Source of the DNA: Akkermansia sp.
GTDB lineage: Bacteria > Verrucomicrobiota > Verrucomicrobiia > Verrucomicrobiales > Akkermansiaceae
Direction: 5' to 3'
Length of the DNA stretch: 50,999 bases
NCBI GenBank assembly: GCA_017555025.1
Contig: JAFZHC010000014.1
Coordinates: forward strand, 1 to 50,999
This document shows positions 16,579 to 27,469 of the stretch, piece after piece. The notes under the pieces are model-generated. The model was not told the origin of the DNA and made no database searches. It worked only from the letters and a program-made list of their open reading frames with translations. The position numbers and the translations under genes are program-made. Each line of letters opens with the position of its first letter. Position 1 is the stretch's first letter.

Positions 16579-17205
16579 CTATTCCCCCTGTTGTTGTATG
16601 ATGGAAATTTCCTTGCGTAACAGGCTGCCGATTCGATGTTTTGCCAGATATACCTGAGTTAGGCTTACACCGAGTTTTCGGCGTACTTCGGCCGCTGGTA
16701 AACCTTTTAGAACATAGAAATCGAAAATCTGAAATTGGCGGGGCGAAACCTGCATTTTTACTTTTTCGGCGGCTGCTTTAATGAGGTTTTCCTGCCATTC
16801 TTTTTCCCACAACTGCGAGAAGCTATCGGTGCTGTCAGCGGTTTTGTCGATGATATCTGTTGCGGTATCGACTGCGCCGGTTCGCTTGCGTAGCTGGTCG
16901 TTGATGCGCCAACGCGTCAGATTCCAGAGCCAATTTTTGAAAGACCCTTGTTGTGCGTCGTAGCCGCCTCGTCGGGCTTGTTTTGCCACGCTCAGAACGG
17001 TTTCTTGCACTACGTCCCAAGCTTCATCCGGAGCGAGGCCTGCTTTTGTCGCTACGTTATAAATGAGTCGCCAGTAGCTACGGTAGAATTCATCCCAGCT
17101 TTTCTGGTCCTGCCAGTCATGCAGACGCGCTATCAGGCTGCGGTGCGTGCGCTCTGCGTATTGCTCCAGCTCATCGTTATCGGGTAGTTGCCATTGCCTG
17201 CTCAT
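16579..17205 (-). CDS. ECF-type sigma factor
   Basis: The 208-residue protein has an ECF region 2 (about 37-100: WDEFYRSYWRLIYNVATKAGL, DEAWDVVQETVLSVAK, FKNWLWNLTRWRINDQLRKR). Region 4 (about 150-200) contains QIFDFYVLKGLPAAEVRRKLGVSLTQVYLAKHRIG. It resembles the sigma groups abundant in Planctomycetes and Verrucomicrobia. No anti-sigma gene is adjacent; the gene is probably monocistronic with its own leaderless promoter. The regulon is unknown. Confidence 0.88.
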   Translation of the reverse strand: MSRQWQLPDNDELEQYAERTHRSLIARLHDWQDQKSWDEFYRSYWRLIYNVATKAGLAPDEAWDVVQETVLSVAKQARRGGYDAQQGSFKNWLWNLTRWRINDQLRKRTGAVDTATDIIDKTADSTDSFSQLWEKEWQENLIKAAAEKVKMQVSPRQFQIFDFYVLKGLPAAEVRRKLGVSLTQVYLAKHRIGSLLRKEISIIQQQGE

Positions 17206-17214
17206 GCTGACTAT

Positions 17215-17243
17215 ATTGTAGCAATTCTGAGCTGTTTCGACAA
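17215..17243 (-). promoter_or_regulatory. promoter of the ECF sigma gene at 17205
   Basis: Minus strand: TTGTCG (17243-17238), a 17-bp spacer and TACAAT (17220-17215). ATG 17205 is 9 bp beyond the -10, giving a leader of about 3 nt. Confidence 0.65.
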
Positions 17244-17277
17244 GAATGAAATGAGCGGGGACCTCGCTTTATGAAAT

Positions 17278-17312
17278 AAAAAAGTCGAGGGTGGTATGTA
17301 CCAACCCTCGAC
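17278..17312 (-). terminator. intrinsic terminator after the 17337 gene
   Basis: A 9-bp perfect stem (17284-17292 with 17304-17312) is followed by six T on the minus strand. Confidence 0.85.
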
Positions 17313-17336
17313 CGGAGAAATAAAGTGCGGGCGCAA

Positions 17337-18209
17337 TCAGTTACAGGCGACCGGTGTTCCCTTTTGCTGGGTGCTGCAGAACTTGCTGGTGTACAGGCTG
17401 TCGAGAACAGTCGGTAAACCTCGCTTCATGCCATCCTTTGCCTTTTTCGTGATGTGGGGCAGGGCTCGTTCATCCAGCTTACGCATGCCGTAGAAGGTAC
17501 TGGCCATCTGGCGGATGTTTTGCTCAATCCACTTGTTGTTGAAGTTAGCGTTGCGGGCGGCTCGGCTGACGTCCACCAGTGCTTGGTGAAGGGCTTTTTC
17601 ATCCGGCTGGCTGCCATCGGCACTACCCAGCACGAAGATATCGTGGAAGTTGATGCTCTTATCCGTTCGGAATCCCTTGCGGATGCTGCGCTCGTGCACA
17701 ACGGCGCCCACCATGGTGCCATCGGAATAAACGGCATTCACCACATAAACCTTACCATTGACCTTGTTGCCCAGCTGTTCGCGCAGGTGGTCACGTGCCA
17801 TGCGGAAATCCTGAACCTCCTGAGGCGCCTGATAAACAATAGCCTCGATAGGGGTGATGTTTTCGTTGCCGGGCAGCTGGCGCGCTACGCCGAGTAACAT
17901 ATCGGCCAGCTCCATAGCGCCGGGGTTAGCTGTTTTGAGAGGTACTTCATATGTGGAGATGTAATTGGCAATAATGGCATCCTTTCTGTTCACCAGCTGC
18001 ATGGTGCGTACACAGAAATTGCCAAGTCGCTCACTCTGAACATCCCACGTGACATCGCCGCCACCTACCCAGCCCTTAGGCAGAATGTATGTTACGGCAT
18101 CGGTTTTGCAAAGGTTGTCCTGCAAAACTACTTTGGTTGCAGCGCATAAGCTGCCGGCTGTCATCAGAATGGCAGCCGCTGTCGCGGTGATTAGGGTTCT
18201 TGCACTCAT
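17337..18209 (-). CDS. exported protein of unknown function
   Basis: The 290-residue product has a clear signal peptide (hydrophobic core TATAAAILMTAGSLCAATK, cleavage near residue 23). The mature part is mixed alpha/beta with three or four Cys residues (CKTD, FCVRT, KFCST, VACN) that could form disulfides. I recognise no domain. It has its own promoter and terminator, so it is a single-gene unit; nothing around it suggests a role. Confidence 0.75.
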   Translation of the reverse strand: MSARTLITATAAAILMTAGSLCAATKVVLQDNLCKTDAVTYILPKGWVGGGDVTWDVQSERLGNFCVRTMQLVNRKDAIIANYISTYEVPLKTANPGAMELADMLLGVARQLPGNENITPIEAIVYQAPQEVQDFRMARDHLREQLGNKVNGKVYVVNAVYSDGTMVGAVVHERSIRKGFRTDKSINFHDIFVLGSADGSQPDEKALHQALVDVSRAARNANFNNKWIEQNIRQMASTFYGMRKLDERALPHITKKAKDGMKRGLPTVLDSLYTSKFCSTQQKGTPVACN

Positions 18210-18218
18210 GACACCTGT

Positions 18219-18247
18219 ATTCTGTCAGAATTGTTCCATATTGTCAA
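18219..18247 (-). promoter_or_regulatory. promoter of the exported protein gene
   Basis: Minus strand: TTGACA (18247-18242), a 17-bp spacer and CAGAAT (18224-18219). ATG 18209 follows after 9 bp. Confidence 0.6.
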
Positions 18248-18275
18248 TACTAAAGTATTCCTAAATTATTCTGCA

Positions 18276-18304
18276 TTGACAATTTTATGTTTCTGTAGTA
18301 TAAG
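18276..18304 (+). promoter_or_regulatory. promoter of rlmI
   Basis: TTGACA (18276-18281), a 17-bp spacer and TATAAG (18299-18304). ATG 18314 follows after 9 bp. Confidence 0.75.
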
Positions 18305-18313
18305 GAGCGCGTT

Positions 18314-19498
18314 ATGGCAGGTCTCATCATAGCGCCAAAGGCGCGCATTTTCCACGGGCACGATTGGGTATACGGTACTGAGGTGCGTACGGTATTCGGT
18401 AATCCGGCGCCCGGTGATGTTGTTTTGCTCAAAGATCAGCGAGACCGATATCTGGGGTCTGCAATGTACAATCCTCACTCCCAGATTGTTGCCCGCCGCT
18501 TCTCTCGTCGCAAGCAGGATCTCGACCGCGATTTCTTTGCCCGTCGCATTTCTCAGGCCGTAATGTTGCGTGAGCGCTGGTTGCCCGGGGAGGAGCTCAT
18601 GCGCCTTGTTTGGAGTGAGAGTGATGGCTTGCCCGGTTTGATTGTAGACCGCTACCGCGATGTGCTGGTGGTGCAGACTTTGACCTACGCCATGTACCAG
18701 CGTCTGGGGCTTATTCGTGACATTCTCGGCGATCTTTTGCAGCCCCGAGCCATCATCGTGCGCAATGATTCTCCCATGTTGGTGGCAGAGGGGATTGAGC
18801 CTCAAACATACGTGGCAGCCGGTGAAATGCCTGAGCCCTTCGAGGCCACAGGGCGCGGTCTGAAATTCATGATTGACCTGTCGACCGGGCAGAAGACGGG
18901 ATTGTACCTTGATCAGCTGCAAAATTATGCTGATGTGGCCAAGTTTGCTCGTGGTCGCCGGGTGTTGGACTGCTTCTGTAACCAAGGAGGCTTTGCTCTG
19001 GCATGTGCTAAAGCCGGGGCTGCCAGCGTGACTGCTGTGGATATTTCGGAGGAGGCCATCGCCTCTGTGCGCCGCAATGCTGAGCTGAATGGCGTGAAAG
19101 TGGAGGCTATTGCTGAGAATGCCTTTGACTTTCTTAAGCGCGAAAGCGATGCCGTGCGCAAGGGGGCTGACCCCAAGTGGGATCTTATTATTCTCGACCC
19201 GCCCAGCTTCACTCGTAATAAAAAGAGCCTGAGCGGAGCAATGCGCGGCTACAAGGAGATTCACCTGCGTGCCATGCAGATGCTTCCTGTAGGAGGTGTT
19301 CTCTCCACCTTCTGCTGCTCTCACCATGCCAGCGCCGGTGCGTTCAAGCAGACTATCTGCGAGGCCGCTGTTGATGGCCATTGCACCTTGCGTTTAGTGG
19401 CTAACCATGGTCAGAGCCCGGATCATCCTGTTCTCCTCAATATCCCCGAGACTGAATACCTGAAGGGCTTTACTTTTGAAATGGTCCCCGGTCGTTGA
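18314..19498 (+). CDS. rlmI: RlmI-like 23S rRNA (cytosine-C5) methyltransferase
   Basis: RlmI methylates C1962 of 23S rRNA using S-adenosylmethionine. The 394-residue product has an N-terminal PUA domain (about 1-75, HDWVYGTEVRTV), an EEHEA-like linker with VDRYRDVLVVQ, and a Rossmann methyltransferase. The SAM motif is VLDCFCNQGGFALA (about 217-230), followed by acidic VTAVDISEEAI, catalytic LDPPSF, and STFCCSHH carrying the nucleophilic Cys. Length and order match E. coli RlmI (396). It shares a transcript with the deacetylase-like gene 21 bp downstream. Confidence 0.9.
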   Translation: MAGLIIAPKARIFHGHDWVYGTEVRTVFGNPAPGDVVLLKDQRDRYLGSAMYNPHSQIVARRFSRRKQDLDRDFFARRISQAVMLRERWLPGEELMRLVWSESDGLPGLIVDRYRDVLVVQTLTYAMYQRLGLIRDILGDLLQPRAIIVRNDSPMLVAEGIEPQTYVAAGEMPEPFEATGRGLKFMIDLSTGQKTGLYLDQLQNYADVAKFARGRRVLDCFCNQGGFALACAKAGAASVTAVDISEEAIASVRRNAELNGVKVEAIAENAFDFLKRESDAVRKGADPKWDLIILDPPSFTRNKKSLSGAMRGYKEIHLRAMQMLPVGGVLSTFCCSHHASAGAFKQTICEAAVDGHCTLRLVANHGQSPDHPVLLNIPETEYLKGFTFEMVPGR

Positions 19499-19519
19499 TT
19501 TTTTTAGAGTCTGAGAAAA

Positions 19520-21529
19520 ATGAAGGGATTTGCGGGGCTGTTTCTGGGTTGTTTGCTTGTTGGGCAAAGCTTGTCTTCTGCATCTGTCGGCGTTGCTGCG
19601 GCGTCGGCATTTGCTCCCTCACAGCCGCGTGTTGCTATACTGAGCTATGGTCGCGTTGGTATCGGGCAAGGTGCTGTCGCACCTGCTGATTTTGAGCGCG
19701 AAATGCTTTATCTCAAGGAGTCCGGTACTACTGTGCTGAGTCCTGAGGATTATCAGGCCTGGCGTAGTGGTAGTAAAAACTTGTCCGGTAATTGTGTGCT
19801 CCTCTCCTTTTCTGAGCTTGCAGAGGATTTTCAGACCTATGCTTTGCCGGTACTGAAGCGTTGCGGTTTTTCGTACATGGTCATGTCTGAGGGCGTGGCG
19901 GCGTTACCCGGCGAGGTTCACAGCCGGGTGACGGATGACGCTTCATTTGCTCATGCTGTTAACTTTGGCTCTTCTTTGGCCGATGCTGCTGTTCTGGAAG
20001 ATGTAAAGGCTTGTTCCCCCGCTGTGGAGGTTGTCCCGCAGAATGTCGTGCTGCCGGAGTTTTCTGATGATGACGTGGCAGATGATGTAAGCGAGGAGGA
20101 AATGCAGGCGTTGGTTGCTGACCCTGCTCAGCCCACTCCTCCGGTCGTTACGTCTACGCCGGTTACAAATGTGGTAACTCAGGAACCGCTTCCGGAAGAG
20201 CCTGCTCCTCTGGACCCTACTCCCTCGGATATTGTCTCTCCCGTAGTGCCTGAGAAGCCTGTTGTTATCCCTCCTGTGGCAGAGCCTGTTGCTGAGCCTG
20301 AGATTCAGCCTGTGGTACAGCAAACGCCAGCCCCGGCTCAGCAGGAGGAGCCGCTTACAACACCTTCTCCTGTTGAGAAAGTGACTGTTGAATCTGAGCC
20401 GACGGAGGTTCCTTCTCCCTCCGCCTCTACCGAGCCGGAGGTGGGGACTGCCACCCCGGAGGAGGCGTCGGAGCCCGCAGCTACCCCGGTACAGCCTGTC
20501 TGCGGTGTGCTTGGTAAGCGTACTCCTGATGGTGATTGGGTGACGTGTCAATTCAAGCAGCCGCTCGTTCCTCGGGAACAAACCCGTGTGTCGGTGCTGG
20601 GGTATCATAACTTCAGCAAGACTAAGACCCGTACCGAAATGCGAATGAGTACGGCAGATTTCTGCCGTCAGATGCAATTCCTGAAAGATTCGGATATTTG
20701 TGTTATCTCCATGCAGGATTTTCTGGAGTGGCGCTTTGGTGAGCGTTGTCTGCCGGCTCATTGCGTGTTGATAACGATTGACGATGGGTGGAAGAGTGTT
20801 TATACGGATGCTTACCCCATACTTAAAGCATACGGCTTCCCCTTCACGCTGTATCTTTATACCCGTTATATCAATGTGCAGGGGGACTCCATGACAAGTA
20901 CTCAGATTAAGGCGATGATGGCCAATGGCGCCACTATTGGCAGCCATTCCTCCAACCACCTTTATCCGAGTAAATGGAAGCGCTATAAGCAGGATTCCCC
21001 CGAATATGCCGCTCAGTTGAAAAAGGAACTGCTGGATTCTCGAGAATTGCTGGTTTCTATGTTCGGCAACTGCTCTACTTATTGCTACCCGGGTGGTTAC
21101 AATACAGCTGCCATGCACGCCACACTTGAGGACTCCGAGTATCAGGCCGCCTTTACCGTGCTGGAGGATAAGGTGGGCTGCGAAGAATCCCCTTACGAGG
21201 TGCACCGATACATGGTGTTTGGCACAAATCACGAGATTTTCCGCCGTGCCGTTAATTTCGGGGGGCAAGGTACTGTGGCTGCCACCCGTGCTGCTATTGC
21301 TGCTGCTGAGAAAAATGCCCGTGAGTTCTACCCTGCCGCGTTTGAGGGGTGCACTAACCGCACCGACTTGACTACCAACGGCAAGCCGACTGCTGCCGCT
21401 AAACCGGCAGCGAAAAAGCCGGCAGCGAAAAAAACGCCTGCCAAACCCGCCGCTAAACCGGTTGCTCCGCCGATGGTGACTGATCCGGCGCTTCCGTTGG
21501 AGGAGGTAGCCGAGCAATCTCGGCTTTGA
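19520..21529 (+). CDS. exported polysaccharide deacetylase with a degenerate NodB-like N-terminal copy and basic tail
   Basis: After a signal peptide (about 1-30) the 669-residue product has four parts. First, a NodB-like half-domain (about 35-165). Second, a long Pro/Glu/Val-rich linker (about 185-335). Third, a catalytic NodB domain (about 350-600). Fourth, a C-terminal tail of Lys-Pro-Ala repeats such as KPAAKKPAAKK. The catalytic domain keeps LITIDDGW (metal Asp pair, about residue 420) and GSHSSNH (about 475). The first half is a clear partial duplication: RVAILSYG, DFEREMLYLKES and YALPVLKRCGF match RVSVLGYH, DFCRQMQFLKDS and DAYPILKAYGF. In the first copy, however, IDDG is replaced by FSEL. 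The enzyme probably removes acetyl groups from a cell-wall or surface polysaccharide in the periplasm; the N-copy may bind substrate. Confidence 0.85.
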   Translation: MKGFAGLFLGCLLVGQSLSSASVGVAAASAFAPSQPRVAILSYGRVGIGQGAVAPADFEREMLYLKESGTTVLSPEDYQAWRSGSKNLSGNCVLLSFSELAEDFQTYALPVLKRCGFSYMVMSEGVAALPGEVHSRVTDDASFAHAVNFGSSLADAAVLEDVKACSPAVEVVPQNVVLPEFSDDDVADDVSEEEMQALVADPAQPTPPVVTSTPVTNVVTQEPLPEEPAPLDPTPSDIVSPVVPEKPVVIPPVAEPVAEPEIQPVVQQTPAPAQQEEPLTTPSPVEKVTVESEPTEVPSPSASTEPEVGTATPEEASEPAATPVQPVCGVLGKRTPDGDWVTCQFKQPLVPREQTRVSVLGYHNFSKTKTRTEMRMSTADFCRQMQFLKDSDICVISMQDFLEWRFGERCLPAHCVLITIDDGWKSVYTDAYPILKAYGFPFTLYLYTRYINVQGDSMTSTQIKAMMANGATIGSHSSNHLYPSKWKRYKQDSPEYAAQLKKELLDSRELLVSMFGNCSTYCYPGGYNTAAMHATLEDSEYQAAFTVLEDKVGCEESPYEVHRYMVFGTNHEIFRRAVNFGGQGTVAATRAAIAAAEKNAREFYPAAFEGCTNRTDLTTNGKPTAAAKPAAKKPAAKKTPAKPAAKPVAPPMVTDPALPLEEVAEQSRL

Positions 21530-21566
21530 GCGATTTTAATTACAGGGCGGCTATTGTCTTTTTAGC

Positions 21567-21595
21567 TTGCTAACGCTGAGGTGGAGTGCTATGCT
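21567..21595 (+). promoter_or_regulatory. promoter of the 21602 gene
   Basis: TTGCTA (21567-21572), a 17-bp spacer and TATGCT (21590-21595), with ATG 21602 6 bp beyond. This supports ATG 21602 over the in-frame GTG 21581, which lies inside the promoter. Confidence 0.6.
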
Positions 21596-21601
21596 GTGAG
21601 C

Positions 21602-22234
21602 ATGAAGAAACTCATTCTTGTACTCGCTGCACTGTTGGGCCTGTTACCGGTGAGCCGGGCTGATGAAAATGTAGATAAACTTATTGACGGCCTGCTCGGT
21701 ATCGGTTTGCGTGCGCTGCAGGCTGAGCAGGAGCACCGGGCTGAAGAGGCTGCTCAGGCTTCTGCCGCAGCGGCTCAGCCGGCAGCTGATGCTTCGGCCG
21801 GTGAAGATGAACCTCGTACATGGCTCACCCGCGGGCGCGATATGCTGAGCCATTTTGTTTCGGGTACGGTAGATGGTCTGGGAGACAAACCTCTTTCAAC
21901 CGTGTTGGCTGAGTCGATGAAGAAAGCCGCGGATGTGCTCGTAAATGAGTATAAAGAGCAGTATAAACAGGAGGGGCGAGAGTATGCCCGTGAGGTGGGT
22001 GACTTGGTAGTTGGCCGAGTGCTGAAGGACCCCAAGATTGAGCACTCCATCTATTCTCTGCAGGCGCTTTGCTGGGGGGTGATAGTGTACCTCACTCTTG
22101 TGACGATTGTGGTGGTTATCAGTCTTTTGCACCTTAAACGTACCAATGTCAAACTGTTGGCCGCCGTAGAAGAGCTCAAGATGTTGGGTAATAAAGTGCC
22201 GCCTGCTCCGGCCGAGCAGCCTGAGAAAAAGTAA
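21602..22234 (+). CDS. exported, membrane-anchored protein of unknown function
   Basis: From ATG 21602 the product is 210 residues. It has a signal peptide (MKKLILVLAALLGLLPVSRA), an Ala/Gln/Glu-rich segment (about 40-70) and a charged helical middle part (ESMKKAADVLVNEYKEQYK). One membrane helix lies near the C-terminus (ALCWGVIVYLTLVTIVVVIS), and the tail LAAVEELKMLGNK may form a short coiled coil. I recognise no domain. It is a single-gene unit bounded by its promoter and a bidirectional terminator. Confidence 0.7.
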   Translation: MKKLILVLAALLGLLPVSRADENVDKLIDGLLGIGLRALQAEQEHRAEEAAQASAAAAQPAADASAGEDEPRTWLTRGRDMLSHFVSGTVDGLGDKPLSTVLAESMKKAADVLVNEYKEQYKQEGREYAREVGDLVVGRVLKDPKIEHSIYSLQALCWGVIVYLTLVTIVVVISLLHLKRTNVKLLAAVEELKMLGNKVPPAPAEQPEKK

Positions 22235-22240
22235 ATACTG

Positions 22241-22275
22241 AAAAGCCCCGAGGTGATTTACCTCGGGGCTTTTTC
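22241..22275. terminator. bidirectional terminator between the 21602 gene and mpl
   Basis: An 11-bp perfect stem (22244-22254 with 22260-22270) is flanked by A4 on the left and T5 on the right, so it can stop transcription from both convergent genes. Confidence 0.9.
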
Positions 22276-22297
22276 ATCGTGTGTAAAAAAGGTTTTC

Positions 22298-23692
22298 TTA
22301 CTGAGCCAGAGCGCTGAGCAGCTTAGTGTGAATGCCGCCGAAGCCTCCGTTGCTCATCACCAGTAGCACGTCGCCGGGGTGTACATGGGTGACAACGTGG
22401 GCTACAATGTCATCCACACCCTTGCCAAGATAGCATTCCGTGCCTCTAGCGGCAATGTCGCTGCAGAGTTTGTCTTCGTCCAGACGCTCTTCGGGGCGCA
22501 GTCTCTTGTGATTTTCCACGGGGGAGATGACGGCGAAGTCAGCTGTAGCCAGTGCGCCTGCCAGTTCCTGTTGGAACAGATTGCGAATAGTGGTATTACT
22601 GCGGGGGTCAAAGAGAACCCACAAACGGCTCTTGGGATAGCGCTGGCGAAGCCCCTCTACAGCCTGACGAATGGCGGTGGGATGGTGGGCAAAGTCGTCC
22701 ACAACGGTGACGCCGTTAACGGTGCCGCGCACCTCCTGGCGACGAGCCACACCTTCAAAGGCAAGGAAGGCCGCGCGAATTTGATCCGGGGTGATACCCG
22801 CATGGCGAGCTGCGCATGTGGCCATGGCGGCATTGCGAATGTTGAAATCACCAATCATGGGGATGCTGTAGGTCTCTCCCTCCATCGTAAAGGAACTACC
22901 GTCAGTACGGTGCTCGATGTCAGTAATGCGCAGGTCTGCCTGTTCGCCCATACCCACGCTGACTAATTTGACCATCTTCAGCTCCTCGGCAGCATGAGCC
23001 TTTACATCAATGCAGTTCGGGCAATCCGCATTGATGAATACCACTCCGGTGCGGGGAACAACACGCAGCAGGCGCTTGAAGGAAAGCTTAATTTCCTCCA
23101 CGTTGGCGTAAATGTCCGCGTGGTCCATCTCAATGTTGTTGATGATGACTACCTCCGGCAGGTAGTGCAGGAACTTGGAGCGCTTGTCGAAGAAGGCAGT
23201 ATCGTACTCATCGCCCTCCAACACGCAGTAATCAGAATCGGTAAAACGTCCGCCGCGCCCCAGATTGCGAGCGATGCCGCCAATCATGAAACTCGGGTTC
23301 AGTTCGTTGGCTTCCATTAGCCAAGCCAACATGCTGGTGGTGGTCGTTTTTCCGTGGGTACCGGTTACCACGTAATTGTGCTTGCCCCACAAGAAAAACT
23401 CTTTCATAGTCTCGGGCAGGCTCATATAGCGCAGGTTGCGCTCCAGTACGGCCTCTACTTCCGCATTGCCTCGACTCATGGCATTGCCAATGACAATCAT
23501 ATCGGCCTCTGCCGGAATATTCTCTGCTTTGTAGCCCTGAAAAATCTGAATACCCTCACTCTCAAGGAATGTAGACATAGGCGGGTAGACGTTGGCATCG
23601 GTGCCGGTAACGGTGTAACCCTTGCGTGCCATGGCCGAGGCCACAGCGCCCATGGCGGTGCCGCAAATTCCGAGGAAGTGAACGTGCTTCAT
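22298..23692 (-). CDS. mpl: UDP-N-acetylmuramate:L-alanyl-gamma-D-glutamyl-meso-diaminopimelate ligase
   Basis: Mpl reattaches recycled murein tripeptide to UDP-MurNAc, saving peptidoglycan building blocks. The 464-residue protein has an N-terminal Rossmann domain (KHVHFLGICGTAMGAVA) and the Mur ligase P-loop GTHGKTTTTSM (about residue 112). The central domain carries EGDEYDTAFFDKRSKFLHY, a marker that separates Mpl from MurC. The C-terminal domain has DDFAHHPTAI and FDPRSNTTIRN. ATG 23692 fits the family start; the upstream open frame to 23752 would include the -10 box. It implies DAP-type peptidoglycan and a recycling pathway. Confidence 0.94.
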   Translation of the reverse strand: MKHVHFLGICGTAMGAVASAMARKGYTVTGTDANVYPPMSTFLESEGIQIFQGYKAENIPAEADMIVIGNAMSRGNAEVEAVLERNLRYMSLPETMKEFFLWGKHNYVVTGTHGKTTTTSMLAWLMEANELNPSFMIGGIARNLGRGGRFTDSDYCVLEGDEYDTAFFDKRSKFLHYLPEVVIINNIEMDHADIYANVEEIKLSFKRLLRVVPRTGVVFINADCPNCIDVKAHAAEELKMVKLVSVGMGEQADLRITDIEHRTDGSSFTMEGETYSIPMIGDFNIRNAAMATCAARHAGITPDQIRAAFLAFEGVARRQEVRGTVNGVTVVDDFAHHPTAIRQAVEGLRQRYPKSRLWVLFDPRSNTTIRNLFQQELAGALATADFAVISPVENHKRLRPEERLDEDKLCSDIAARGTECYLGKGVDDIVAHVVTHVHPGDVLLVMSNGGFGGIHTKLLSALAQ

Positions 23693-23723
23693 AAATATGT
23701 AGGTCGAGACTGAGAGGTGAGCA

Positions 23724-23752
23724 AGAGTAGCGCATTCCCGGCCTTTTTGCAA
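23724..23752 (-). promoter_or_regulatory. promoter of mpl
   Basis: Minus strand: TTGCAA (23752-23747), a 17-bp spacer and TACTCT (23729-23724), about 31 bp before ATG 23692. Confidence 0.5.
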
Positions 23753-23802
23753 GCGTTTTTTATGTACATCTTCGAGTGCTTTTGTTATAGAGAAGTTTTA
23801 CC

Positions 23803-23831
23803 TTGACTCTGAATATGTTTTTCGATACCAT
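23803..23831 (+). promoter_or_regulatory. promoter of the lipoprotein gene
   Basis: TTGACT (23803-23808), a 17-bp spacer and TACCAT (23826-23831), with ATG 23839 7 bp beyond. This supports ATG 23839 as start over alternatives inside the promoter. Confidence 0.55.
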
Positions 23832-23838
23832 GTTGAGC

Positions 23839-24690
23839 ATGAAAAAGCCTGTAGCCCAACTACTACTGCTGCTTTTGCCGATGGCTTGTACTTCCCGCCC
23901 ATCGACGGAGTTTGCGCGTCAGTTTTATTTTGAATCGCCCTGCGTGACTGTTACCTGGGAGGGAACTCCGGGTACCATTAATGGGGTAACGCTACGGCCG
24001 GGGCCTGCAGAATGGGAACAGCTGAATCCCGGTGGTATTTATAAGGCGGATGATGACGCCTGTCGAGGTGAATTGCTGGTAATGCCTTATGCTCTCAGCG
24101 GGGAAGGCGGAAAGTCGATGTTGGTGTACAGCGTGCTGGAGGTTCAGCAACCCTGGTTTGTGGGCTATGCCTGTACGCGGTTGACTGCTCCTTTGCGTTA
24201 TCACGCCGGTGTGCTGTCGCGCACGGCAGATTCCGGTGATTTTGAGGACTTTCGCGAGTATGGCGTGCTTAAAACGGAGGATACCCGTATTCTGGCACTA
24301 GTAGACAGAGAGGGCGAGCCCTATACGCGAAGTGAGTTGAAGCCTGTTGAAAAGCCGAGTGAGGCGAAGTGGCCCGGTAATTATTTTCAGCATCGTCGCA
24401 AAGGGGCGGGCGAGTGGGATGGCTTGTTGCTGTTGAAGTGGGATTTCGGCGGCGAACACTCGTGCCGATGGTTTAACATTGTGCGGGTGGAGCAGGCTGC
24501 TCCCCTTGCCATGCCGGTCGTTAGTGTGCTGCAAGGTTTGCAGCGCAGAGGTAATAAACTCACCGACGCCTCGGGTACGGTGCACTATATCATCCGTAAA
24601 GGCGCCTTGAGTACACCCGGCGGGCGTAGCTATGAGGAAAAGACCCTCAGCCCGCTTATTCCTGTTGTTCGATCGGCTAATTCTCCCTGA
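23839..24690 (+). CDS. lipoprotein of unknown function
   Basis: The 283-residue product has a short lipoprotein signal (MKKPVAQLLLLLLPMAC) with a lipobox LPMAC, so Cys17 should be lipidated after export. The mature part is rich in beta-type segments and Trp/Tyr (VTVTWEGTPGTINGVTLRPGP, NYFQHRRKGAGEWDG). I recognise no domain. It is a single-gene unit upstream of gyrB. No terminator was found after it, so some read-through toward gyrB is possible. Confidence 0.75.
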   Translation: MKKPVAQLLLLLLPMACTSRPSTEFARQFYFESPCVTVTWEGTPGTINGVTLRPGPAEWEQLNPGGIYKADDDACRGELLVMPYALSGEGGKSMLVYSVLEVQQPWFVGYACTRLTAPLRYHAGVLSRTADSGDFEDFREYGVLKTEDTRILALVDREGEPYTRSELKPVEKPSEAKWPGNYFQHRRKGAGEWDGLLLLKWDFGGEHSCRWFNIVRVEQAAPLAMPVVSVLQGLQRRGNKLTDASGTVHYIIRKGALSTPGGRSYEEKTLSPLIPVVRSANSP

Positions 24691-24846
24691 GTTGCGTGAT
24701 GCTTGTTACAGAATAGGCGTAACGCCCTTTAATTGGCTCTGTAAACGCTGACTGGGGATTGAGTGTAGGAATATGTGTAATTGTACCCATGACGCGCCAC
24801 AGCGGCTTTTTTGTGCCTTTTTGGAGCATGCTGACGTAATATATAA

Positions 24847-27445
<2,599 letters not shown>

Positions 27446-27469
27446 CCCCAAACCGCTTTTTACTGAATT

